A DNA stretch of 64,000 nucleotides, taken from an uncultured Eubacterium sp. GTDB lineage: Bacteria > Bacillota > Clostridia > Lachnospirales > Lachnospiraceae. This document shows positions 1 to 7,997 of the stretch, in pieces. The notes under the pieces are model-generated. The model made no database searches and was not told where the DNA came from. It was given only the letters and a program-made list of their open reading frames with translations. Where the stretch lies: NCBI GenBank assembly GCA_947178105.1, contig CAMWXD010000006.1, forward strand, positions 37,318-101,317. Direction: 5' to 3'. How positions within the stretch are numbered: position 1 is the first letter of the stretch; each line of letters begins with the position of its first letter. A program made the translations under genes and the position numbers.

Positions 1-1201
1 CTAAAAATCCCGCGTTTACTTCTCCGCCTGCCGGATTTGCAAACGTAGACCCGCTTTTTGCTACAAGCCCTGCTACAAACCCAACGGCAAGCCCCGGCCT
101 GTCTGCGATGCTCATTGCAATGTAGCCGGATAATACCGGAAACATCATGCCAAACGAAAACTCACCGACTGTCTTTAAATAGGCTGCAACAGGCGTATTT
201 TTACCAAAATTGGCAGGGTCAATGCTGTAATCATCCAGTAAAAATGCCAGAGCGATTAATATACCGCCGCCAATTACAAACGGCAGCATATGCGAGACGC
301 CGTTCATCAGGTTTTTATAAATCCGCCGCCCAACACTCTCTGCTTCGTCCGCATCATCCGCTGCCTGCGCCGCCCCAGAGTGGTGATATGTAGGCACATT
401 GCCGCTGACCGCCTGATGAATCAGCTCTTCTGCCTTATGGATGCCGTCAGCAACTTTGGTAATAATGACCGGCTTACCGTCAAACCTCGCCAGGTCTACC
501 TTTTTATCCGCTGCGATAATAATACATTCCGCATCCGCTACATCCTGTGCCGTCAGTACATTCTTAGCCCCATCTGCACCCTGCGTCTCTACTTTAATCG
601 AAATCCCAAGCTCCTTGCCTTTCATATCCAGGCTTTCCGCCGCCATAAACGTATGCGCAATCCCGGTCGGGCAGGCTGTAATCGCAAGTACCCGGTATCC
701 GCCCTTTCCCGCTTCCTGTGCCTTTTTCTCATTCTTTCCGTCCAGCTCATCTTCCTTTTGGTCAATCAGGCCGATAAACTGTTCTGCGGTTTCCGCTTTC
801 ACCAGCGTTTCCTTAAATTCTGTATCCATCAGAATCGTAGACAATTTCGCAAGCGCTTCCAGATGCACATTTGCCCCGGTCTCCGGCGCGGCAATCATAA
901 AAATCAAATCCGCCGGCTCATCATCCAAAGACTCATAATCCACGCCATCCCTTACTACCATGGCGGCAAGCCCAGCGCGCTTTACGGCTGCACATTTCGA
1001 ATGCGGGATTGCAATTCCTTCCCCGATCCCTGTCGTCCCTTCCTCTTCCCTTGCCAGGACGCCTTTTTTGTACGCTTCCCTGTCGCTTAAGTTTCCCGAC
1101 TTTTCCATCAGGCGCGTCATGTAGTCGATCGCCTCCGCCTTAGAAGCAACGCTGGCATTCACATCGATTGCCTGTAAGCTGAGTAATTCGCTAATCCTCA
1201 T
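1..1201 (-). CDS. fruA: PTS fructose transporter subunit IIABC (3' end cut by window)
   Basis: Phosphorylates fructose while importing it across the membrane, receiving phosphate from HPr. About 400 residues are visible. An EIIA domain (about 1-145) carries the active-site His in GIAIPHS. An EIIB domain (about 165-265) carries the phospho-Cys in ITACPTGIAHT. The start of the EIIC membrane domain follows (NLMNGVSHMLPFVIGGG onward). The ATG at 1199-1201 follows GAGGAGG (1210-1216). The gene runs off the left edge, so most of EIIC is missing here by truncation of the window, not of the gene. The RpiR-type regulator directly upstream on the same strand is its likely controller; a 1-phosphofructokinase gene may follow outside the window. 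Confidence 0.95.
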   Translation of the reverse strand, partial: MRISELLSLQAIDVNASVASKAEAIDYMTRLMEKSGNLSDREAYKKGVLAREEEGTTGIGEGIAIPHSKCAAVKRAGLAAMVVRDGVDYESLDDEPADLIFMIAAPETGANVHLEALAKLSTILMDTEFKETLVKAETAEQFIGLIDQKEDELDGKNEKKAQEAGKGGYRVLAITACPTGIAHTFMAAESLDMKGKELGISIKVETQGADGAKNVLTAQDVADAECIIIAADKKVDLARFDGKPVIITKVADGIHKAEELIHQAVSGNVPTYHHSGAAQAADDADEAESVGRRIYKNLMNGVSHMLPFVIGGGILIALAFLLDDYSIDPANFGKNTPVAAYLKTVGEFSFGMMFPVLSGYIAMSIADRPGLAVGFVAGLVAKSGSTFANPAGGEVNAGFL

Positions 1202-1273
1202 GCTTATTTCCTCCTCGCTTTTTTCTATTTTTTGTTTTCCTGTTCGATTTTTTCATTTTCTTTTTCAATTTTT

Positions 1274-1329
1274 ATATCGCGATATCAATTTTTGTATCTT
1301 AAGTATAACACGATATTTATTATTGTCAA
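1274..1329 (-). promoter_or_regulatory. Putative fruA promoter and palindromic operator
   Basis: On the minus strand TTGACA (1324-1329) and TTATAC (1303-1308) are 15 bp apart, a short spacing for sigma-A. Just downstream lies a perfect 12-bp palindrome ATATCGCGATAT (1274-1285), flanked by two copies of TCAATTTTT. A repressor bound there would block transcription into fruA. Assignment to the neighbouring RpiR regulator is inference. Confidence 0.45.
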
Positions 1330-1501
1330 TTCAATTTTTGCGAAAATAATTTTTTCCACAATTTAAACAATACTAGGCACTTATACTCCTGTTTTCAGCA
1401 GATAAATTTGTCTATTTTGCCTATACAATGCTGGCATAATCAAAATAATTATTTTCACAGTATCCTGTATTCAGAAATATCGTGAAAATAGCACACCACA
1501 T

Positions 1502-1541
1502 ACAAAAAGGCAGCTATAAACCATTCCGTTTATAACTGCCT
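1502..1541 (-). terminator. Intrinsic terminator after the RpiR-type regulator
   Basis: A 14-bp stem (1508-1521 with 1528-1541, one G-U type mismatch) is followed on the minus strand by TTTTT. It separates the regulator transcript from fruA, so fruA needs its own promoter. Confidence 0.8.
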
Positions 1542-1568
1542 GTATCATCTGCTTGCGGCACCATCCTC

Positions 1569-2420
1569 TCACAGCTTTTCATCCGCAATCAGGCTCTCAC
1601 ACCGGCTCATGCGGTCATAGCTGCGTTCCTGCCCTACAGTGAGAAACAAATAAAGCACCTCGATGACTGTCATCGCCGATACTCTCGAAAAGCAAATTTC
1701 ATTCGAAAACAGCCGCTCCCTTGTTGCTGTCTGGATATGATAGTCCACACATTTTCCTACTGTAGAATTCGGATTATTCGTAATGCCGACCGTAACTACA
1801 TTATTTTCCTTTGCCTGCTGCACCATCTTTACGACCTGCCTTGACTCCCCGGAATTGGAAATAGCAATCATGATATCGTCCCTGCCCAGAGATAACGAAA
1901 ACGCAAGCTGTGTCTCCCAAATCGTCCCGGCTGCCGCTTTAATGCCGATCTCATTGAATTTAAACGCGCCGTCTAACGCAACTGGTATCGTATTCCCTAC
2001 CGCCACAAACTGGACAATCCTTGCTGATTTTATGTAATCCAATATCGTATTAAGCTGTTTTTCATCGATCAGCGATATCGTCTGGCGGATTTCCTCGATT
2101 TTATTTGCCAAGATATTCTGTAAAGACTGCCCGATCTGAGACCTGGAAATATGGTTGGAAACAGGCATCCCCGTCCCGCTGTCGGCAATCTCTTTCGCCA
2201 GCATAATCTTGAGCTGATGAAAGCCGTCCACCCCGCATTTACGGCAAAACCTGGACACTGTCGCTACGCTTGTCCCGCAGGCATCCGCCAGTTCGCCAAT
2301 CGTCATATTAATCACCTGCGTGTGGTCTTTGATAATATAGTTTGCAATCTTTTTTTCCTGCTCAAAAAAGCTTTGATATAAAATATGGATCGTATCCATG
2401 ACCGTCTGCTGTTTTTCCAT
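1569..2420 (-). CDS. MurR/RpiR family transcriptional regulator
   Basis: 283 residues: an N-terminal RpiR-type helix-turn-helix (about 1-80, with TIGELADACGTSVATVSRFCRKCG) and a C-terminal SIS sugar-phosphate-binding domain (about 120-260, with ISNSGESRQVV). Such proteins sense phosphosugars and control sugar uptake or catabolism. The ATG follows GGAGGAATACG. It lies directly upstream of and co-oriented with fruA, so control of the fructose PTS is the natural inference; a terminator lies between them. The ligand cannot be read from the sequence. Confidence 0.9.
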   Translation of the reverse strand: MEKQQTVMDTIHILYQSFFEQEKKIANYIIKDHTQVINMTIGELADACGTSVATVSRFCRKCGVDGFHQLKIMLAKEIADSGTGMPVSNHISRSQIGQSLQNILANKIEEIRQTISLIDEKQLNTILDYIKSARIVQFVAVGNTIPVALDGAFKFNEIGIKAAAGTIWETQLAFSLSLGRDDIMIAISNSGESRQVVKMVQQAKENNVVTVGITNNPNSTVGKCVDYHIQTATRERLFSNEICFSRVSAMTVIEVLYLFLTVGQERSYDRMSRCESLIADEKL

Positions 2421-2458
2421 CGTATTCCTCCTGCACGAAACTTTTTTTCATGCATTTA

Positions 2459-3094
2459 TCATAACGAATTTTCAGTAATTGTCAATACCTCGCGAAAAAA
2501 CTCCAGCATCCCATCTACGTCCCGCATCCATTCCGTATCTGACAGGTCATTAAAATATTTCCCTGTCCGTACGTCCACCGACAGGCAGTCAAGCGGATAC
2601 CCCTGCTCTAAGATCCCATCCCGGTGCGGCTTGTCCGTAAGTAAAAACTCCCTGCTTTGCATAGAATCCGTCATCGCCTCATAACGATGCTGTGCATCCA
2701 AAACAAAACAGACCGCATTTCGATACCTGGCTCTTAATCCCCCATACTGCGACGCCAGCCCTGCATAGTATACAAGCATTTCCTGATCCGTCAGGTGTTT
2801 CCCATGTACCCTGCGCACATGGACGCCAGGCTGTATTTCATCCGGAACATTGTCAAAATACAACCCGGTATCACACGAAAACACTGGTATCTGAAATGCC
2901 TTGTAATAAGCCTCCGCTTTTTTCCTCGCATTCTCCAGCGGCGTGCGCCCGTTTTCACATACGTTCGGGGTCTCCATGCCAAGATCTTGCAGTCCAATAC
3001 ATTCTATTTTTTCAGACAGGCTGCTCAGCCTTTTTTTCATATCAGACAATTTCGCCTGATTGCCTGTTCCGTATAATATTTTCATCTTTCCCAT
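2459..3094 (-). CDS. Ham1/RdgB-like non-canonical purine NTP pyrophosphatase
   Basis: 211 residues with the Ham1 fold signatures: GTGNQAKL at the N-terminus and ENGRTPLENARKKAEAYY followed by FSCDTGLYFD. Family members hydrolyse ITP, dITP and XTP to monophosphates and clean the nucleotide pool. The C-terminal half is more divergent than standard RdgB and the usual SHR motif near the end is not obvious, so it may be a paralogue with shifted specificity. The start has GGAGA nine bases upstream; ATG at codon 4 (MKILYGTG) is an alternative. 38 bp separate it from the RpiR gene, so the two are probably co-transcribed. Confidence 0.8.
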   Translation of the reverse strand: MGKMKILYGTGNQAKLSDMKKRLSSLSEKIECIGLQDLGMETPNVCENGRTPLENARKKAEAYYKAFQIPVFSCDTGLYFDNVPDEIQPGVHVRRVHGKHLTDQEMLVYYAGLASQYGGLRARYRNAVCFVLDAQHRYEAMTDSMQSREFLLTDKPHRDGILEQGYPLDCLSVDVRTGKYFNDLSDTEWMRDVDGMLEFFREVLTITENSL

Positions 3095-3133
3095 TTTCTG
3101 ATTCTCCTGACTGCCGGCTTATCTTCTCTTTCC

Positions 3134-3161
3134 ATCATACACGAATACAGAAAAAAAGCAA
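3134..3161 (-). promoter_or_regulatory. Putative promoter of the Ham1-like gene
   Basis: Minus strand: TTGCTT (3156-3161), 16-bp spacer, TATGAT (3134-3139), about 40 bp upstream of the start codon. Confidence 0.5.
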
Positions 3162-3272
3162 TGCTGTCTATTGTTTTTTTACAGTGTTGTAGTAAAATGA
3201 AAACCGTACAGGCAAGCCGCGCCATTTCCATGGATTTTTGCGTATCCAAAGTTTGTCTGCGATACTTGCAAC

Positions 3273-3286
3273 AGAACAACTGTTCT
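3273..3286. promoter_or_regulatory. LexA-like palindrome upstream of the esterase
   Basis: The perfect palindrome AGAACA-AC-TGTTCT contains GAAC-N4-GTTC, the core of Gram-positive LexA boxes. It sits 24 bp before the esterase ATG and downstream of any likely promoter. One site alone does not establish LexA control. Confidence 0.3.
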
Positions 3287-3310
3287 TAGATTCAGAAAGG
3301 AAGAAGCCTT

Positions 3311-4486
3311 ATGTTTACCAAAAACAATACCTTTGACCAGATCATGCATACCGAGCCTATCCAAAAAGCGATCGGAAACCTGTTTCCATCCTGCTGGACG
3401 CAGCAAATCCTCCCGCGGTACGCTGCGCATACGATGCAGCAAATCGAATCCGAAGTCCAGATGGAATGGGGCGTTCCGTTTTTCTCAGACGCCTTTGTAG
3501 AAAGCGCCAATATCCTTATGGACACCGTGCAAAACGAGCGCTTTGTTTTTATCCCGCTCTGGCAGGAACCGGAAATTAGCGCCGCATCCGACAGCCTCGC
3601 GCCATGGATTCCCGACTCAGATCAAAACGATACGCGCCATGTATGGCTGTTTACCGGAAACCCCCAAAAAGACCTTACCGCGTTTGCACATACTTCCGGC
3701 AGCGGCTCCGTCCCACCCTACCCGTCCCATGCGGTACCTGACGGCAAATACGATAAGACTTCCGTACGCCCTGCCGTCATTATCTGTCCTGGCGGCGGAT
3801 ATGAGATGCTTTCCACGTATTCCGAGGGCATCCAGCTTGCCCAGCGGATGGAACGCGACGGCGGATACAAGGCATTTGTGCTGAACTACCGAATCGCGCC
3901 GCATTCCTATCCTCTCCCGCAGACAGACCTTGCACTGGCAATTATGCATGTCCGCATTCACGCCGCACAGTACCGGATTGACCCAAACCGCATCCTTATT
4001 ATCGGTTCCAGCGCCGGAGGCCACCTGTGCGCCAGCGAAGCCGCGCTGCATGAAACATTAAAGCAGGAAGCCCTCTCCCGGCTGCGCCAGGGCGCCGCAT
4101 CTTCTGACATCCTGAAAACATATGAAAGCGTGTCTGCGCGCCCGGACGGCATCGGGCTTTTATATCCTGTGGTCAGCTTTTTATCCGAGTACCACGAAGG
4201 CAGCTACTTAAACCTTACAAACGACAAACCAGGGCTGCGGGAAGCGCTCTCTGTAGAAAAGCATATCACCTCCGATTATCCTGCCACCTATGCTTTTGCA
4301 AACAAAGACGACGATTGCGTGCCTGCCAGCAATACAACACGCCTGGAGCAAGCGCTGGCAAAAGCCGGCGTCGCGCATTTATGCGAGATCTATCCGACTG
4401 GAGGCCATGGGGTCGGGCTTGGTTATGACTGCTCTTGCAGTATGTGGAGTGAGCGGATGCTGGAGTTTTTTGAACAGGTATTTTAA
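3311..4486 (+). CDS. Alpha/beta-hydrolase (esterase/acetyl-xylan-esterase-like)
   Basis: 391 residues. The C-terminal two thirds is a BD-FAE/Aes-type alpha/beta-hydrolase: oxyanion motif CPGGGYEML, nucleophile elbow GSSAGGH, Asp in NKDDDCVP and catalytic His in GGHGVGLG. These enzymes cleave ester substituents from sugars or polysaccharides. There is no signal peptide, so it is cytosolic. An extra 110-residue N-terminal region with no recognised family precedes the hydrolase domain. RBS AGAAAGGAAGAAG precedes the ATG. It is monocistronic, followed 41 bp later by the restriction endonuclease gene. Confidence 0.85.
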   Translation: MFTKNNTFDQIMHTEPIQKAIGNLFPSCWTQQILPRYAAHTMQQIESEVQMEWGVPFFSDAFVESANILMDTVQNERFVFIPLWQEPEISAASDSLAPWIPDSDQNDTRHVWLFTGNPQKDLTAFAHTSGSGSVPPYPSHAVPDGKYDKTSVRPAVIICPGGGYEMLSTYSEGIQLAQRMERDGGYKAFVLNYRIAPHSYPLPQTDLALAIMHVRIHAAQYRIDPNRILIIGSSAGGHLCASEAALHETLKQEALSRLRQGAASSDILKTYESVSARPDGIGLLYPVVSFLSEYHEGSYLNLTNDKPGLREALSVEKHITSDYPATYAFANKDDDCVPASNTTRLEQALAKAGVAHLCEIYPTGGHGVGLGYDCSCSMWSERMLEFFEQVF

Positions 4487-4527
4487 AAAATGCAAAGAAG
4501 ATTTTACGAAAAGGAGATTTTTATGAT

Positions 4528-5079
4528 ATGGCTTACTACGACCAGCAACATCGCGAAAAAATAACTTATTTTAATTCCATGTGGTCAAAGCTTGATGGAA
4601 TTGAAAAACTTGCACGTATTTACAAAATAAACGATATTGCACAAGATAATAACCTAAAGCTGCTGCAAACCCTTGTACTTTTTGATTTTCAGAACCAGCC
4701 AGGACGCGAAGGCAGCGACGCAATCGACCGTTATGGCAACGCATGGGAATTAAAAACTGTAAATATTGATCTTACAAGCAGTTTTTCAACGAACCATCAC
4801 ACAAACTTAGAAAGAATCGCTGTGTTCCGTCAAGAACGCTGGTTATTTAGTACTTACCGGGGAATTTCTTTGCAAGAGGTTTATGCCGTTAGTCCTGCCG
4901 CCCTTGAACAATATTTCACGAAATGGGAAGAAGCCATACGAGAGAAGATGGCGGAGAACAATAAAAACGTACACTTGAATAATCCTAAAATCCCCTTAAA
5001 GTATGTGCATCAAGTTGGTATAAAGGTTTATCCTGTTGACAGTCCAATTGACCCCGCCAAGGTATTACAGGTTTTGTAA
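4528..5079 (+). CDS. PvuII-like type II restriction endonuclease
   Basis: 183 residues, closely resembling R.PvuII as remembered: INDIAQDNNLKLLQ, PGREGSDAIDRYGNAWELK, NIDLTSSFSTNHH, NNPKIPLKYV. The catalytic set D64-E74-K76 has the same spacing as PvuII D58-E68-K70, and the DNA-contacting His pair is present. Expected target CAGCTG. It is about 26 residues longer than PvuII (157), mostly at the N-terminus. RBS AAGGAG (4511-4516) serves this ATG; a nearer out-of-frame ATG at 4523 opens only 13 codons. Its 3' end overlaps the convergent methyltransferase gene by 15 bp. Base composition is AT-richer than the flanks, suggesting acquisition by transfer. Confidence 0.92.
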   Translation: MAYYDQQHREKITYFNSMWSKLDGIEKLARIYKINDIAQDNNLKLLQTLVLFDFQNQPGREGSDAIDRYGNAWELKTVNIDLTSSFSTNHHTNLERIAVFRQERWLFSTYRGISLQEVYAVSPAALEQYFTKWEEAIREKMAENNKNVHLNNPKIPLKYVHQVGIKVYPVDSPIDPAKVLQVL

Positions 5080-6042
5080 TATTTCCATTTGCTGTAGCGT
5101 CGGTATTACAATATCTTTGCCGGAAAGAATTTCCGTGTAATACCGATGCGCCTGTTCTTCATTTTCAGCAAACCGGAACACGCTGTTTGCTACATAATCC
5201 ATACTCAAATCAATGCTTAACCATTTACGCCCTAACTCTTCCGCGACTTTGCCTGTTGTATTACTGCCGCTGAAAATATCAACAACAAAGTCGTCATGAT
5301 CGGTCAGCATTTTGATAAAAAATTCGGGCAGCTTTGCGGGGAACCGCGCCGGATGGCCTTTCATCCCTATTGCTTTACAATATCGTAAATATTGACTATT
5401 ACTTTCACTGTTACTAATCTGCAAGAGGTTAGAAGGAATTGCACCGCCATTATCTTTTGCCCATGACTTCATGCCCATCACATGGCCTGACGGACGGACT
5501 GTTCCCTCTTCTTTCACAAAACTCCTTGGATTATGAATAAGGCTTTTCATCCTTGAAGAATAAGGTACCAATACTTTTCTAATATCTGCTTTTGGTAAAT
5601 TACTTTTTGAAAACCACCAAACTGTATTGACCGACGTTTTGCAGCGCATTTTTCTCTTATTCACCCATTCAATAGGAGTGGGAAGTGCAGACGGATTATG
5701 CCAATACATATCCTGCGCTAAGTGATAACCTATTTCATCACACATTTTGAGCATAAAACGAAAAGGATAAAGCGCTTTCACAGGATGTCCTTTCTGATAT
5801 GCCCCACCAAGATCGATCACAAAAGACCCTGTTTCTTTTAACTTGACATATGCTTCTCTGCCAAACTGTAACAGCCAATCTACATATTCATCCTGTCCTA
5901 CTTCTCCATAACTTTTATGCCGCTGTAAGCTGAACGGCGGTGAAGTCATAATCAAATCAACGCTGCTGTCATCAAGCGTGCCCAATACCTCAAGGCTATC
6001 ACCTTGCATACATGTTCCCAATTGTGTCCTATATCCTGCCAT
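5065..6042 (-). CDS. PvuII-like N4-cytosine DNA methyltransferase
   Basis: 325 residues, about the size of M.PvuII. Catalytic motif IV TSPPF lies near residue 33, before the AdoMet-binding motif I (DIFSGSNTTGKVAEELG, about 255-275). This order is that of beta-class amino-methyltransferases, and SPPF indicates N4-cytosine. It should protect CAGCTG from the neighbouring endonuclease. It starts 4 bp after the HTH gene, with its RBS (AAAGGTGAT) inside the end of that gene, so the two are co-transcribed and probably translationally coupled. Confidence 0.92.
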   Translation of the reverse strand: MAGYRTQLGTCMQGDSLEVLGTLDDSSVDLIMTSPPFSLQRHKSYGEVGQDEYVDWLLQFGREAYVKLKETGSFVIDLGGAYQKGHPVKALYPFRFMLKMCDEIGYHLAQDMYWHNPSALPTPIEWVNKRKMRCKTSVNTVWWFSKSNLPKADIRKVLVPYSSRMKSLIHNPRSFVKEEGTVRPSGHVMGMKSWAKDNGGAIPSNLLQISNSESNSQYLRYCKAIGMKGHPARFPAKLPEFFIKMLTDHDDFVVDIFSGSNTTGKVAEELGRKWLSIDLSMDYVANSVFRFAENEEQAHRYYTEILSGKDIVIPTLQQMEILQNL

Positions 6043-6046
6043 ATGA

Positions 6047-6250
6047 TCACCTTTCTATATGTTCGATCACGCTTTCAACATTACTATCCAAACAAGAACA
6101 AATACGATCGATAATATTCATTGAAACCTGTTCTCCGCGAGCCATCTTATCCATTGTTGATTTTGAAATTCCTGTTGCCTGCATCAGTTGCTTTTTTGTC
6201 ATATCCTTATCAATCAGGAGTTTCCAAAGCGGTTTATAAGAAAACGCCAT
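6047..6250 (-). CDS. Small Cro/C1-type HTH regulator of the restriction-modification system
   Basis: 67 residues, essentially a single HTH_26-like domain: KKQLMQATGISKSTMDKMARG, then a recognition/dimer segment. ATG at 6248-6250 follows AAAGGTGG; upstream GTG codons in frame are less likely starts. It is the first gene of the methyltransferase transcript. The promoter in front of it carries a palindrome across the -35 box, which suggests autorepression. It does not look like the classical C.PvuII controller as remembered, and its placement upstream of M rather than R also differs. Confidence 0.85.
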   Translation of the reverse strand: MAFSYKPLWKLLIDKDMTKKQLMQATGISKSTMDKMARGEQVSMNIIDRICSCLDSNVESVIEHIER

Positions 6251-6262
6251 CGTTTGCACCAC

Positions 6263-6527
6263 CTTTCAATATGGAATGTTACAACAAAAGTATTGTAAAG
6301 TCAATACTATTTCATTTAGAATTCAAAAATAATTGTCAGATCAAACACTCCATAGCATCTAGAAAGCATTTCACAGCAAACAGAATGAGTTCTCTGCACA
6401 GAATGTCCACAAATAATAACAGGAATTGGATTGGAACTGATCTTGGCAGGAGTTATTGAGCCGCTATTTGACATATCTCTATACACTTTTCATCAGAGTA
6501 CAGGTAAGTTGTTTCGAGGACAGTTTT
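6263..6527. other. Intergenic region, AT-rich
   Basis: Apart from the promoter/operator at 6276-6308 I see no gene, RNA or clear terminator here. It separates the restriction-modification genes from the two-gene nuclease unit. Confidence 0.5.
6276..6308 (-). promoter_or_regulatory. Promoter and operator of the HTH-methyltransferase operon
   Basis: Minus strand TTGACT (6299-6304), 17-bp spacer, TAACAT (6276-6281). The palindrome AGTATTG-N6-CAATACT (6289-6308) covers the -35 box, a position suited to repression by the HTH protein. Confidence 0.65.
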
Positions 6528-7097
6528 TTAGATATTTTTCAGTTTCTGAAACGTTCCAAATATCATTTCATACGTATTTTCACGATTAATATCCACTAAA
6601 GGGCAAACTTTACATACGATCCGGTTTACACCCCAATGCTTTCTTGATACCTCTTCTGGCATTTCTGCAACTAATATCTCATCTTCCAATTCATCATACT
6701 CCACATCATATAACGGTTCCGTAAAATGCCAATAACTTGCAGGCGATACCCCTGGAGAAAAATCCCTTATATTTTCATATTCAAATTTCGCAAGTTCTAT
6801 CATAGGCTCTTCATAAGCATCTGAATATAACACAATTTCCAAAACATAGATCGGGCCATTCCGCCATCCATTCTTAAGCTTTCGATCCTTTGTATCTTGG
6901 AAAAGCAAAAACAACTGGTTTATATTCCATCCCCAATAATCCGTATCTGACTTATATCTTAAAAATTTAGGAGACATAATTTCAAACTCTTCTGTCTCCT
7001 CCGTCAACACTTTACTGTATTCAATTAACTTTGCAACATTTTCATGCGTTTTATTAACTATCTCAAACGCGCGATAAATATTTTTACCTATATTCAT
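6528..7097 (-). CDS. Protein of unknown function, partner of PD-(D/E)XK-like gene
   Basis: 189 residues, acidic and soluble, rich in aromatic residues (DTDYWGWNINQLFLLF, GWRNGPIYVLEIVLY); no family recognised, no signal peptide or membrane segment. It contains one CKVC pair near the C-terminus. The ATG follows GGAGGAACAGTACT inside the end of the upstream nuclease-like gene and overlaps it by 14 bp, so the two are translationally coupled and likely act together. The position next to a restriction-modification system suggests a defence or mobile-element role; this is inference from context only. Confidence 0.75.
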   Translation of the reverse strand: MNIGKNIYRAFEIVNKTHENVAKLIEYSKVLTEETEEFEIMSPKFLRYKSDTDYWGWNINQLFLLFQDTKDRKLKNGWRNGPIYVLEIVLYSDAYEEPMIELAKFEYENIRDFSPGVSPASYWHFTEPLYDVEYDELEDEILVAEMPEEVSRKHWGVNRIVCKVCPLVDINRENTYEMIFGTFQKLKNI

Positions 7098-7824
7098 AGT
7101 ACTGTTCCTCCACCATTTCGTGAAAACAAAAAGAAAAGGAATCCTCTGTTAACGAATCTTCATCTATACGAAATTGCCAATAATCCTCATCCAAAACCTC
7201 AGGCATCTGCAACTCGAACCCAGAAAATCTTAAAAACCCCTTTTTTTCCAATAAATCAATCAGATCAGATACGATTAACTGTTCAAATCGGTTCAATTCC
7301 TTTAGCTCCTTTAGCTGAATCAACACCTCTTGCCAGGATAAATACCCCAACTGAACGCCATCTACCACATTTATTCCCTTTATAGTATCCGCACAAACAA
7401 ACTCATCTGCCAGCAAAAGCAGTAATTTTTTCTTACCAGCGCCAACTGCTTTCAAAACCCTCGCTTCTCTGCTCAGTTGATTGATCGAATCTTCAGCCGA
7501 TCTATCCTCCCAGTCCTCCCCATCCTCAGAAGATAGCCCGCTTTTGTATTTTACCTCTATGCCAACCACAACTGACTGAAAATCCAACCGCGCATCCAAC
7601 TCTGTAAACCTGTCATTCTCTTTAACCCTTTCCCAAAGAAATAAACAATCATCCCAATATTGCTCGTTGACTGAATCAATCATTCTTTGCAACTTTATAG
7701 GACGTATACCATTTCTTAAAATTTTTTTCATACCTTTCTGAAAAGAAATGTAACGTAAATTTCCAAAAAAATTCCCTGTCAACTCATCCTCTTCTTTTAC
7801 TTTTCCTCTTATTTCTGCAATCAT
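7084..7824 (-). CDS. PD-(D/E)XK nuclease-like protein of unknown system
   Basis: 246 residues. Residues about 65-100 show LDARLDF...GIEVKYKSG, matching the D-(X)n-ExK active-site pattern of PD-(D/E)XK nucleases, followed by an alpha-helix-rich part (QLSREARVLKAVGAGKKKLLLLLADEF) as in that fold. The C-terminal 100 residues are acidic with no recognised family. The ATG overlaps by ATGA the stop of a decayed upstream frame (see 7825-7997), and no good RBS precedes it, so translation may have been coupled to a lost gene. Followed by the 189-residue partner with a 14-bp overlap. Confidence 0.7.
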   Translation of the reverse strand: MIAEIRGKVKEEDELTGNFFGNLRYISFQKGMKKILRNGIRPIKLQRMIDSVNEQYWDDCLFLWERVKENDRFTELDARLDFQSVVVGIEVKYKSGLSSEDGEDWEDRSAEDSINQLSREARVLKAVGAGKKKLLLLLADEFVCADTIKGINVVDGVQLGYLSWQEVLIQLKELKELNRFEQLIVSDLIDLLEKKGFLRFSGFELQMPEVLDEDYWQFRIDEDSLTEDSFSFCFHEMVEEQYYEYR

Positions 7825-7997
7825 ATTAAATTTTTCCGAAGCTCCTCCATGATTTTTGTTTCATCTGCAAGGGCAAGCGCCTCACAGGTGCGTATTACGT
7901 CTGCACTTTCATAATCGACACATCATACTGCACAGTTCCGCCCGGTTTTCCATATCTGTCTTATCCATTCTATCAAAGATATTGTCTTTTATCAACC
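7825..7997 (-). pseudogene. Short decayed coding remnant
   Basis: On the minus strand one frame reads GKPGGTVQYDVSIMKVQT-stop and a shifted frame then reads CEALALADETKIMEELRKN to a TGA that overlaps the ATG of the nuclease-like gene. This looks like the frameshifted 3' end of a gene once upstream of the nuclease pair. Parent family not recognised. Confidence 0.35.
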
